DNA from: an uncultured Bacteroidota bacterium
GTDB taxonomy: Bacteria; Bacteroidota; Bacteroidia; Flavobacteriales; Flavobacteriaceae
Direction: 5' to 3'
DNA: 35,489 nucleotides
Assembly (NCBI GenBank): GCA_902546095.1
Contig: CACCIQ010000009.1
Location: 1-35,489, forward strand
Under the pieces are notes generated by a model, which made no database searches, had not been told where the DNA came from, and was given only the letters and a program-made list of their open reading frames with translations. The position numbers were made by a program, and so were the translations under genes. This document shows, piece after piece, positions 25,308-34,741 of this stretch; within the stretch, counting starts at the first letter, position 1, and each line of letters begins with the position of its first letter.

Positions 25308-28019
25308 ATGAAAAATTACATTCTATTTATCTTTACCTTCCTAATGTTTGGTTTATCATATTCTCAAACATCTACTTTAAAAGGTAAAATTACAGATGCT
25401 AATGGTTTTGCATTACCTGGCGCAACAATTCAAGCTTCACCATCAGGAAAAGCTGTGGTTACTGACTTTAATGGATTTTATACTATCGTTGGTATTGAAG
25501 GAGATCAGATTATAAAGGTCTCATACATTGGATTTGAAACTGTTGAACAATCTATTTCAATTGAAGATGGTTCAAATACTTTAGACTTCACTTTAGAAAC
25601 AGCTGTAAGTGAATTGGCTCAAGTTGTAGTATCCGGATTTCAAAGTGGAATTATTAAAGGACTCAATAAGCAAAAATCCGATGTTAATGTAACCAATGTT
25701 GTTTCGGCAGATCAGATTGGAAAATTTCCCGATGATAATGTTGGTGATGTAATTAAAAGAATTGCTGGTGTTAGTATGCAAGGTGATCAAGGTGAAGCAA
25801 GGAATATTGTAATGAGAGGATTAGGACCTGGTCAAAATTCTGTAACATTAAATGGAGATAGAATTCCATCAGCAGAAGGTGATAATAGAAACGTTCAGTT
25901 AGATCTAATACCATCAGCAATGATTCAGTCAATTGAGGTCAATAAAACATTAACACCTGATATGGAGGCTGATGCAATTGGTGGTTCTGTCAACTTAATT
26001 ACCAGATCAAATCCAACAGGCTTTAGGGCATCTGCAACTGTAGCTGGAGGTGGAAACCCAATAAGATCCGGTGGGTATAATTCAAATGTAACAGCACTAA
26101 TTGGAAATGAAGTTTCTGAAAAATTTAGCTATACATTATCTGCTACTGTTCAAACTAGAGATTATGGTTCTGATAATATTGAGTTTGAATGGAACGATCC
26201 AGCTGATTGGGCAGATGATGGAGCTATTGGTGAAATGGATATAAGAAGATATGATGTCAAAAGAACAAGACGAAGTTTAAGTTTAAACTTAGATTGGAAC
26301 TTAAATGATAATAATCAGCTCTACTTTAAATCAATATATAACCACAGAGATGACTGGGAAAATAGATTTAGAATGAGAGTTGGAAGTATTGATATGGATG
26401 ATATGACAGTTAGAGTTAGAAGACAAACTAAAGGTGGAGGTAATAATGATAGAAATAAAAATACAAGATTAGAGGACCAAAAGACTCAGAAATATTCTTT
26501 AGGTGGTGATCATCAATTTGGTAAACTTGGAATGGATTGGAAAGTGAGTTTTTCAGCTGCTAGTGAGGATAGGCCTGATGAAAGATATGTAAGATATGAG
26601 CAAAAAGGAGTTCCAATTTCTTCTCTTGATATTTCAAACCCAAGATTCCCAAATTTTATTTATCAAGGAGATAATTGGACTGAAGCAAGTAAGTTTGGTT
26701 ACAAAAAAACTGAGCAAGCATTTAAAGGTACTGAAGAAACTAATACTTCTTTTTCATTAGACTTTGATTTACCATATAATGTCAATGATGAAATAAAATT
26801 TGGACTCAAATACAAAAGTAAAACCAAAGACAGAAATGATATTTGGTATGAATATGATAACGACTTACCTAACATGGATGGAGTTTCATTTTTTAATGCT
26901 ACACTTTCTGATTACCAGCCTGGAAAAAAATATCAAAGTGGAAATTTTATGACTGCTGAAGCATTAGGTAGCTTATCGTTAGGAGGCCCTAGTGATCCTA
27001 ATTTTGACTCCTATGTTATGGATGAATTTGCAGGAGGTAATTACGATGCAGATGAAAATATAACTGCATTTTATGCGATGATTAAAGATAAGTTAGGAGA
27101 TAATTTAACTTTAATTGCTGGAGCTAGAATTGAAAGTACAAATGTTGAATATACAGGTCAGGTTTTTGATGAAGAAGAGGATGAGACACCAGCAGATATC
27201 GGATCAGTAACTGGAGATAATAGTTATACTAATGTTCTTCCAAATCTAACTTTACAATGGGATTTAAATGATAAATTGAATTTTAACTTTGCATTAACTC
27301 AATCATTATCTAGACCATCATATTATGATCTAGTTCCATACGAATATTCAAATTCTGATGATAAAGAACTTGCACTTGGAAACCCTGATTTAAAAGCCTC
27401 TTTATCAACTAACATTGATTTTATGGCTGAATATTATTTTAAAGGATTAGGTTTATTTTCTGTAGGGTTTTTTAATAAAAGTATTGATGACTGGATTTAT
27501 AAGTTTGCTACTAATAATTATACATATGCTGGTGATGATGGTTATGAAATGAGTCAACTTAGAAATGGTGAAAAAGCTACTTTGAATGGTTTTGAAATTG
27601 GTTTTCAAACTAAGCTCTTGAATAACTTCACTTTTATGGGCAACTATACTTCAACCAATTCTTCGACAGACAGAGTTGAAGGTAGAGATGACATTCCACT
27701 AGTTGGTCAAGTTGATAATATGTATAACTTATCGTTAGCCTATGAAGCAAATAAATTTTTTGTTAGGGCATCAATGAATTATGCAAGTGAAGCATTGGAT
27801 GAGTTGAGTGGAGATGCTTATGAAGACAGATATTATGATGAGCAAACATTTTTGGACGTAAATGCTAACTACAAAATTACTGACAAACTTAGTATATTTG
27901 CTGAGGGGAAAAACCTAACAAATCAGCCTTTAAGATATTATCAAGGTACTGTTGAAAAAACTATGCAACTTGAATATTATAATTTAAGCTGGAATGTAGG
28001 TTTAAAATATGATTTTTAA
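25308..28019 (+). CDS. TonB-dependent outer-membrane receptor linked to phytase
   Basis: The 903-residue protein has a signal peptide (about 1-19, ending in SYSQ), a CarboxypepD_reg-like domain (about 22-105, LPGATIQASPSGKAVVTDFN), a plug domain (about 125-235, with IKRIAGVSMQGDQGEARNIV and ADAIGGSVNLITRS) and a barrel ending in Phe (GLKYDF). It is of the large flavobacterial receptor type used for organic nutrients as well as metals. The stop overlaps the phytase start by one base (TAATG), so the two proteins are made together. Inferred substrate: phytate, a lower inositol phosphate, or a metal complex of these. It has little close similarity by eye to the receptor at 20124-22928, so they probably differ in substrate. 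Confidence 0.93.
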   Translation: MKNYILFIFTFLMFGLSYSQTSTLKGKITDANGFALPGATIQASPSGKAVVTDFNGFYTIVGIEGDQIIKVSYIGFETVEQSISIEDGSNTLDFTLETAVSELAQVVVSGFQSGIIKGLNKQKSDVNVTNVVSADQIGKFPDDNVGDVIKRIAGVSMQGDQGEARNIVMRGLGPGQNSVTLNGDRIPSAEGDNRNVQLDLIPSAMIQSIEVNKTLTPDMEADAIGGSVNLITRSNPTGFRASATVAGGGNPIRSGGYNSNVTALIGNEVSEKFSYTLSATVQTRDYGSDNIEFEWNDPADWADDGAIGEMDIRRYDVKRTRRSLSLNLDWNLNDNNQLYFKSIYNHRDDWENRFRMRVGSIDMDDMTVRVRRQTKGGGNNDRNKNTRLEDQKTQKYSLGGDHQFGKLGMDWKVSFSAASEDRPDERYVRYEQKGVPISSLDISNPRFPNFIYQGDNWTEASKFGYKKTEQAFKGTEETNTSFSLDFDLPYNVNDEIKFGLKYKSKTKDRNDIWYEYDNDLPNMDGVSFFNATLSDYQPGKKYQSGNFMTAEALGSLSLGGPSDPNFDSYVMDEFAGGNYDADENITAFYAMIKDKLGDNLTLIAGARIESTNVEYTGQVFDEEEDETPADIGSVTGDNSYTNVLPNLTLQWDLNDKLNFNFALTQSLSRPSYYDLVPYEYSNSDDKELALGNPDLKASLSTNIDFMAEYYFKGLGLFSVGFFNKSIDDWIYKFATNNYTYAGDDGYEMSQLRNGEKATLNGFEIGFQTKLLNNFTFMGNYTSTNSSTDRVEGRDDIPLVGQVDNMYNLSLAYEANKFFVRASMNYASEALDELSGDAYEDRYYDEQTFLDVNANYKITDKLSIFAEGKNLTNQPLRYYQGTVEKTMQLEYYNLSWNVGLKYDF

Positions 28020-29038
28020 TGTTTAAAAAATTATTTTTTGCTAGTTTTATTTTTACTAGCATTTTAAATTCACAAGAGCCTAATTTATTAGGCTCTTTGT
28101 TATATATTGAAGTTGAAGCTGATGTAGAAACAGAGCCAGTTTTTGCTGGTGATGATGCAGCAGATGATATGTGTGTTTTAGAAAACCTAATCAATCCAGA
28201 AAAAAGCTTAATTGTTTCATCTGATAAAAAATTCGGCATAATTGTATATGACTTAGAGGGCAATAAGCTCTATGATTATGAGGTTGGGAGGATAAATAAT
28301 GTGGACATAATTCCATCCAAGTTCAGTCAAGAAAAATACTTAGTTGCCGGAACAAATAGAACATACAATAGTATAGATCTTTATATTTTTAATTCCAATG
28401 GAGAATTAGAAAAAAATATAGTTCGTGAAGTAGTTCCAAGTTTAAAAGATGTATATGGAATTACTTTTTATGATGATAAGTATAATACATATTTATTTGT
28501 AAGTGATAAAAAAGGAAATGTAGAGCAGTGGAGTTATAATAATGATGAATCAAGTCCCGAAATTAAATTTGAAAGAAAATTAAGATTTTCCTCTTTAGTT
28601 GAAGGTATAGTAGCAGATGAATCTAAAGGAAAAGTTTACATAGGTCAAGAAAGAAAAGGTATATGGGAAATTAATGTTTTTCCAACAACTGATGAGGAAA
28701 GAAAATTAATATTTAAGAAAAATAAATTTTTTAAACCTGACTTTGAAGGTTTGGCATTGAGGGACGATGGCGACAGTAAAGGGTATTTAATTTCTTCTGT
28801 TCAAGGATCTAATGGTTATTTACTTATTGATAGAGAATCATTAAAGGCTAAGACTTTTTTCAGAGTTATATCTGGAAAAACTATTGATGGTACAACTGAA
28901 ACTGATGGTATTGATGTAACTTCAATTTCTACTAAAAAATTTCCTAAGGGATTTTTTATTGCTCAAGATGATGATAATGATGGTTTGAATCAAAATTTTA
29001 AATTAGTAGATTGGAGAAAAATTATAAATGAGAATTAG
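28019..29038 (+). CDS. Beta-propeller phytase
   Basis: Beta-propeller phytases remove phosphate from myo-inositol hexakisphosphate in a Ca2+-dependent reaction. The 339-residue protein has a signal peptide (about 1-18) and the family motifs in order: DDAADD (45-50), NPEKSLIVSSDKK, GRINNVDI (90-97), SDKKGNVEQWSY, VEGIVADESKGKVYIGQE, PDFEGLALRDDGDSKGYLIS, TDGIDVTSI, and the closing FIAQDDDNDGLNQNFKLVDW. The usual DDPAIW near the N-terminus is DDMCVL here, so that motif has diverged. The protein is exported to the periplasm or outer surface. It is translationally coupled to the upstream receptor and overlaps the next gene by 11 nt. The family assignment is firm; in-vivo substrate is inferred. 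Confidence 0.93.
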   Translation: MFKKLFFASFIFTSILNSQEPNLLGSLLYIEVEADVETEPVFAGDDAADDMCVLENLINPEKSLIVSSDKKFGIIVYDLEGNKLYDYEVGRINNVDIIPSKFSQEKYLVAGTNRTYNSIDLYIFNSNGELEKNIVREVVPSLKDVYGITFYDDKYNTYLFVSDKKGNVEQWSYNNDESSPEIKFERKLRFSSLVEGIVADESKGKVYIGQERKGIWEINVFPTTDEERKLIFKKNKFFKPDFEGLALRDDGDSKGYLISSVQGSNGYLLIDRESLKAKTFFRVISGKTIDGTTETDGIDVTSISTKKFPKGFFIAQDDDNDGLNQNFKLVDWRKIINEN

Positions 29039-29849
29039 TATTCTACTTACACTTATTGTATTTCAATTTTCTTATTCGCAGAAAATTACAACAGACATAA
29101 GTTTATCAAAAATTATTGATGAAACATCTGGATTAGAGATTATAAATGGTCAATTTGTTACACACAATGATTCTGGAGGGGATCCAGCATTATATTATTT
29201 AGATGAAAAAGGAAAAATAGTTGAGACCCGAAAGATTGCTGGGGTTAAAAATACTGATTGGGAGGACATAACTAAAGACGAAGAGTTTTTATATGTTGCT
29301 AACATGGGGAATAATTATGATACAAGAAAAAATTTATCTATTGTTAAAATCCCAATTCAAAAGTCTTCTAATGAAAATGTTGAGGTGATAAATTTTTCAT
29401 ATCCAGAACAAAAAAAATTTAGGAGAATTTATAGAAGATCAGAGTATGATGCTGAAGCTTTAATCTCTTTTGAGGATAAACTGTTAATATTCACAAAAAA
29501 TAAACGAAAAAAAATTACTGAAATCTACTCTCTTCCAAAAAATGGAGGAAATTATCAGGCAAAAAAAATTGGTAGTTTAAATACTGATTCAATAGTCACT
29601 GGTGGTGATTACGATAAAGAAACAAATACATTAGCTCTGACATCAACTATCAAGTTTGATGAATATTACGTTTTAATAATTTCTGATTTTAGTTTAAACA
29701 ATAAAAATCAAAAAATTGATATGTATGAAATCCCAATCGGGAAAACTCAGGTTGAGGCTATAAAAATTATTGATCCAACAACATTCTGGATAACCTCTGA
29801 AGATGAAAAAAGTAGCTCAGCTGCAAGGTTGATGAAATTTAAATTATAA
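29028..29849 (+). CDS. Secreted propeller-like protein downstream of phytase
   Basis: I recognise no named family with certainty. The 273-residue protein has a signal peptide (about 1-17, ending in SYSQ) and repeated beta-strand segments suggestive of a propeller: DETSGLEIINGQFVTHNDSG, DWEDITKDEEFLYVANMGNN, YDAEALISFEDKLLIFTKN and VEAIKIIDPTTFWITSEDE. Similar secreted proteins are frequent in flavobacteria without a known role, and the fold hints at relation to phytase-like or SMP-30-like propellers. It overlaps the phytase gene by 11 nt and so belongs to the same transcript; it may act on a phytase product or an organic phosphate, which is inference. It has no cysteine-rich or sorting-tail features. 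Confidence 0.7.
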   Translation: MRISILLTLIVFQFSYSQKITTDISLSKIIDETSGLEIINGQFVTHNDSGGDPALYYLDEKGKIVETRKIAGVKNTDWEDITKDEEFLYVANMGNNYDTRKNLSIVKIPIQKSSNENVEVINFSYPEQKKFRRIYRRSEYDAEALISFEDKLLIFTKNKRKKITEIYSLPKNGGNYQAKKIGSLNTDSIVTGGDYDKETNTLALTSTIKFDEYYVLIISDFSLNNKNQKIDMYEIPIGKTQVEAIKIIDPTTFWITSEDEKSSSAARLMKFKL

Positions 29850-29900
29850 AACATTTATTTTTTCATCTTTCCAATTCTCAAAAATATTTAAATTGCATTA

Positions 29901-31220
29901 ATGAAATGGGAAAACCTTTTATCATTAAAAAGACATGGAGATAGTTTAAAAAGACTTAGGTCAGAGCAAGATGAAACGAGAGTTGGATTTGATGTTGACT
30001 ATGATAGAATTGTTTTCTCATCATTTTTTAGAACACTTCAAGACAAAACACAAGTTGTACCATTTTCAAAAACAAGTTTCGTCCATACAAGATTAACACA
30101 CAGTTTAGAAGTATCTGTCGTTGGTAGAAGTTTAGGGCGTACAGTTGGAAAACACATTTTAGAAAAGTATCCATATTTAAATCAAATTCATGGATTTCAA
30201 ACAAATGATTTTGGGAGTATTGTAGCTGCTGCTTGTTTAGCTCACGATATTGGGAATCCACCATTTGGTCACAGTGGAGAGTCAGCAATTGGAGATTTTT
30301 TTAAAATTGGTGAAGGAGAAAAATATAAAAGCGAGTTAACAAAAGTTCAGTATCATGACCTGTGTAATTTTGAGGGGAATGCCAATGGATTTAAAATATT
30401 AACAGAAAGTAAAATTGGATCACCAGGAGGTTTGAGATTAAGCTATGCAACTCTAGGAGCATTTACAAAATACCCAAAAGCCTCACTTCCATACAAACCA
30501 ACAAAGAATATTAAGGATAAAAAATATGGTTTCTTTTCTAACCAACATATCTTTTTTGATGAAGTTGCTGAGGAACTAAATTTAAAAATCGGTGACTCAA
30601 ATTACAATAGACATCCTTTAGCTTTTTTAGTTGAAGCGGCTGATGATATTTGTTACACATTAATTGATTTTGAGGATGGAATAAATCTGGATTGGATTCC
30701 TGAAGAATTTGCTCTTGAATATTTAGTTAAGCTTGTTAAGGATACAATTGATAAAGAAAAATATTCAAAAATGGGATTGAAGTCTCAAAGAATTGCATAC
30801 TTGAGAGCATTAGCAATTAACACATTAATTAATGAAGCAGTAAAAATATTTATTGAAAATGAAGAAAAAATATTGGATGGAACATTCGATAAATCTTTAA
30901 TGTCCATAAGTAAATTTAAAGCACAAATGGATGGAATAATTGAGATTAGTATTGAAAAAGTCTATAAGTCTAAAGAGGTGATTGAAAAAGAACTCACAGG
31001 ATATAAGGTTTTAAATTTCCTTTTGAAGACGTTTACAAATTCAGTTATAAATTGGAGAAATGACAAAGTAAGTGCATTTGATGAATTAGCTTTGGAATGT
31101 ATTCCAAAGGAATATTTAAACAGAGATACAGATTTATATTCAAGTCTCTTAGATGTTAGTTGTTTTATTGCTAGTTTAACCGACGGATTAGCACTTGAAT
31201 GGTATAAAAAATTAAGTTAA
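29901..31220 (+). CDS. dgt: Deoxyguanosinetriphosphate triphosphohydrolase (dGTPase)
   Basis: This HD-superfamily enzyme hydrolyses dGTP (and often other dNTPs) to the nucleoside and triphosphate, helping to balance DNA precursors. The 439-residue protein begins with the family's N-terminal segment, has TRLTHSLEVS with His67, and the metal motif HD at His115-Asp116 in LAHDIGNPPFGHSGE; a later Asp lies in EAADDICYTLIDFEDG. Length is in the range of the longer dGTPase type. It starts 51 nt after the phosphate island and is followed by tadA with a stop/start overlap (TAATG). No obvious promoter element was found in the short gap. Confidence 0.92.
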   Translation: MKWENLLSLKRHGDSLKRLRSEQDETRVGFDVDYDRIVFSSFFRTLQDKTQVVPFSKTSFVHTRLTHSLEVSVVGRSLGRTVGKHILEKYPYLNQIHGFQTNDFGSIVAAACLAHDIGNPPFGHSGESAIGDFFKIGEGEKYKSELTKVQYHDLCNFEGNANGFKILTESKIGSPGGLRLSYATLGAFTKYPKASLPYKPTKNIKDKKYGFFSNQHIFFDEVAEELNLKIGDSNYNRHPLAFLVEAADDICYTLIDFEDGINLDWIPEEFALEYLVKLVKDTIDKEKYSKMGLKSQRIAYLRALAINTLINEAVKIFIENEEKILDGTFDKSLMSISKFKAQMDGIIEISIEKVYKSKEVIEKELTGYKVLNFLLKTFTNSVINWRNDKVSAFDELALECIPKEYLNRDTDLYSSLLDVSCFIASLTDGLALEWYKKLS

Positions 31221-31675
31221 TGAACCAGAAAGAAAAAGATATTTTCTATATGTCCAAAGCCCTTGCTGAAGCCAAAACGGCTTTTGAAAAAGATGAAGTT
31301 CCTGTTGGTGCTGTAATTGTTTCAAATGATAAAATTATTGCTAGAGCTCATAATTTAACAGAAATGCTAAATGATGTAACTGCTCACGCTGAAATGCAAG
31401 CTATAACATCAGCAGCTAATTATTTAGGAGGTAAATATTTAAATGATTGTACATTATATGTTACATTGGAGCCGTGCCAAATGTGTGCTGGTGCTATGTA
31501 TTGGGCACAATTATCAAGACTGGTTTTTGGAGCTAGTGATCCTCACAGAGGATACAGAAAATTTAATACAACATTACATCCTAAAACAAAAGTTTCTTAT
31601 GGAGTTTTATCTAATGAGTGTAAATTACTAATTGATGCCTTTTTTATTAAAAAAAGGAAACTGAAAAAAACTTAG
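31220..31675 (+). CDS. tadA: tRNA-specific adenosine deaminase
   Basis: TadA converts adenosine 34 to inosine in the tRNA-Arg anticodon. The 151-residue protein has the zinc-deaminase motifs His56-Ala-Glu58 (HAEMQA) and Cys86/Cys89 (PCQMCAG), plus DEVPVGAVIV and the FGASDPHRGY region typical of TadA. The C-terminal basic tail KKRKLKK may help bind tRNA. It overlaps dgt by one base and the convergent small membrane protein gene by 4 nt. A generic nucleoside deaminase is the alternative, but the VPVGAV and motif spacing favour TadA. Confidence 0.9.
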   Translation: MNQKEKDIFYMSKALAEAKTAFEKDEVPVGAVIVSNDKIIARAHNLTEMLNDVTAHAEMQAITSAANYLGGKYLNDCTLYVTLEPCQMCAGAMYWAQLSRLVFGASDPHRGYRKFNTTLHPKTKVSYGVLSNECKLLIDAFFIKKRKLKKT

Positions 31676-31878
31676 TCTTTATAAATATAATCCTCTAAAT
31701 TTCTCTTACTGTAGCGGTAGTAAAGAAAGATAGGTAAGAAAATAAAACAGAAAGCAAGAACACTACTTCCAATTAATTTTTCACCAAGTTCGATATCTGT
31801 ATTTTTTTTATACAATCCGAAAAACAGTAGAGCCAAATCCAGAATAAAAATAATGTATAGTAAAATTCGTAGAAACAA
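31672..31878 (-). CDS. Small two-helix membrane protein downstream of aspS
   Basis: I do not recognise this 68-residue protein. It has two membrane helices (about 3-22 and 35-55), a Gly-Leu-Tyr-Lys-Lys turn between them and a charged C-terminus (RYSKRNLEDYIYKD). It starts one base after the aspS stop on the same strand, so it is probably co-transcribed with aspS, and overlaps the end of the convergent tadA gene by 4 nt. Confidence 0.6.
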   Translation of the reverse strand: MFLRILLYIIFILDLALLFFGLYKKNTDIELGEKLIGSSVLAFCFIFLPIFLYYRYSKRNLEDYIYKD

Positions 31879-31879
31879 A

Positions 31880-33607
31880 TTATTTGATTTTAATATTTAA
31901 ATCATCCAATTGGTCTTTATCAATAATTGATGGGCTGTCAATCATAACATCTCGTCCACTATTGTTTTTTGGAAATGCTATATAGTCTCTGATTGATTCT
32001 TCACCTTTCATCACAGCAGCTAATCTGTCTAATCCAAATGCAATACCGCCATGCGGAGGTGCACCATAAGTAAAAGCTTCTAGTAAAAATCCAAATTGAT
32101 CAAACGCCTCTTTTTTAGAAAACCCTAAAATAGAGAAAACTTCCTCTTGTAGTTTTTGATCATGAATTCTTATTGATCCACCACCAATTTCATTTCCATT
32201 TATAACAAGGTCATAAGCATTAGCTAGAGTTGATCCTGGATCCTCCCCAATTGTATTTTTAACTGGTGATGTAAATGGATGATGCATTGCATGATATCTT
32301 TTAGCTTCTTCATCCCATTCGAACATAGGAAAGTCAGTAACCCATAATGCATTAAATTTATTTTTATCTCTAAGCCCTAGTTTTTCGCCAACATGTATTC
32401 TCAAACTCCCAAGTTGAGTAAGTGTCTTTTTCTTATCACCAGATATTATAAATGTTAGATCTCCAGCTTTCGAGCCTGTCATTGATTTTAATTGTTTTTC
32501 ATTAAAGAATTTATCAACTGAAGATTTGACTGACCCATCTTGATTGTGCTTTATCCAAATCAAACCAAGAGCACCAATTTGAGGTCTTTTAACCCAGTCT
32601 GTATAATAATCAATATCTTTTCTTGAAAAAGATTCACCATTTTCAATAGTAAATGCATAAATAGATTCACTTGAATCAAAAATTTTAAAACCACTTCCCT
32701 TAGCTTTTTCTGAAAGGTTTAAAAACTTCATTCCAAATCGTGTATCTGGCTTGTCAGACCCATAAAGTTCCATTGCATCAGCGTAGGATATACGATCAAA
32801 TTTTTCCAAAGATGCTCCGATACAAACTTTAAATAAATTTTTGACTAATCCTTCAAAAGTATTTAGGATATCCTCTTGATTGACAAATGACATTTCACAA
32901 TCAATTTGAGTAAATTCTGGTTGCCTATCAGCTCTAAGATCCTCATCCCTAAAACATTTTACAATTTGAACATATTTATCAAATCCAGATACCATAAGCA
33001 ACTGTTTAAATGTTTGAGGTGATTGTGGAAGTGCATAAAATTCTCCAGGATTTATTCTAGAAGGAACTACAAAATCTCTTGCTCCCTCAGGTGTTGATTT
33101 GATTAAATAGGGAGTTTCAATATCAATAAATCCCTCCTCTTTTAAGTACTTACGCACTTGAAAAGTTAATTCATTCCTAAAAATAATGTTGTCTTTTAAA
33201 GCTGGTCTTCTTAGGTCTAGATACCTATACTTCATTCTTAATTCCTCACCTCCATCAGTTTCATTTTCAATTGTAAAAGGGGGTACCTTGGATGAATTTA
33301 AAATATTTATTTCTGTAACTAATATCTCAATTTCACCAGTTGGGATATTCTTATTTATTGCTTCTCTTTTAATTACTTCTCCTTCAACTTGAATTACAAA
33401 TTCTCTTCCAATATCTTTTACAGAATCAATAACTTTTTTTGAACTTTTTTCAGAATTTATGATAAGCTGAGTTATGCCATATCTGTCTCTGAGATCAATC
33501 CAAATTAAAAAACCTTTATTCCTTATTTTTTGAACCCAACCTGCAAGAGTTACAGTTTTTCCAACATCTGAAATTTTAAGCTCTCCACAATTATTAGTTC
33601 TGTACAT
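31880..33607 (-). CDS. aspS: Aspartate--tRNA ligase
   Basis: AspRS charges tRNA-Asp. The 575-residue protein is of the bacterial type: an N-terminal OB-fold anticodon domain (about 1-105, [20 protein letters not shown]), class II core with RYLDLRRP, motif 2 [18 protein letters not shown], an inserted GAD domain at about 280-400, GGGSIRIHD near 475 and motif 3 [10 protein letters not shown] near 550. Length and order are normal. It is divergent from the polyprenyl synthetase gene with an 85-bp gap. On the minus strand a GATATTTG element lies very close to the ATG, which would make the leader extremely short; I do not annotate it as a promoter. Confidence 0.97.
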   Translation of the reverse strand: MYRTNNCGELKISDVGKTVTLAGWVQKIRNKGFLIWIDLRDRYGITQLIINSEKSSKKVIDSVKDIGREFVIQVEGEVIKREAINKNIPTGEIEILVTEINILNSSKVPPFTIENETDGGEELRMKYRYLDLRRPALKDNIIFRNELTFQVRKYLKEEGFIDIETPYLIKSTPEGARDFVVPSRINPGEFYALPQSPQTFKQLLMVSGFDKYVQIVKCFRDEDLRADRQPEFTQIDCEMSFVNQEDILNTFEGLVKNLFKVCIGASLEKFDRISYADAMELYGSDKPDTRFGMKFLNLSEKAKGSGFKIFDSSESIYAFTIENGESFSRKDIDYYTDWVKRPQIGALGLIWIKHNQDGSVKSSVDKFFNEKQLKSMTGSKAGDLTFIISGDKKKTLTQLGSLRIHVGEKLGLRDKNKFNALWVTDFPMFEWDEEAKRYHAMHHPFTSPVKNTIGEDPGSTLANAYDLVINGNEIGGGSIRIHDQKLQEEVFSILGFSKKEAFDQFGFLLEAFTYGAPPHGGIAFGLDRLAAVMKGEESIRDYIAFPKNNSGRDVMIDSPSIIDKDQLDDLNIKIK

Positions 33608-33683
33608 AATTACAAATATCTAAAAGAAACTATAAAACTATATAACTTTCTTAAGTTTCTAAACCTCTAATTTACCTTTTAAT

Positions 33684-33713
33684 ATTTATATAATGTATTT
33701 TAGCATTTATATA

Positions 33714-33716
<3 letters not shown>
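33684..33716 (+). repeat. Duplicated start-region repeat (ATTTATATAATG x2)
   Basis: The 12-base sequence ATTTATATAATG occurs at 33684-33695 and 33705-33716, exactly 21 bp apart, each ending in an in-frame ATG for the polyprenyl synthetase. Confidence 0.85.
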
Positions 33717-34688
<972 letters not shown>

Positions 34689-34692
34689 TTCA

Positions 34693-34700
34693 TATCTTTG
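34693..34700 (+). promoter_or_regulatory. Candidate -7 element of the ZIP transporter gene
   Basis: TATCTTTG is a perfect TAnnTTTG match, just after the stop of the polyprenyl synthetase gene and 41 nt before the ATG at 34742. It suggests the transporter has its own promoter. Confidence 0.5.
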
Positions 34701-34711
34701 ATGTGTGAACT

Positions 34712-34730
34712 TTAAAACAGGTTGTTTTAA
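34712..34730. promoter_or_regulatory. Inverted repeat between promoter and start of the ZIP transporter gene
   Basis: TTAAAAC and GTTTTAA form a perfect 7-bp inverted repeat around AGGTT. It lies between the putative -7 element and the ATG, where a repressor would block transcription. A terminator for the upstream gene is less likely because no T run follows. Confidence 0.45.
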
Positions 34731-34741
34731 TTAACTAAATA

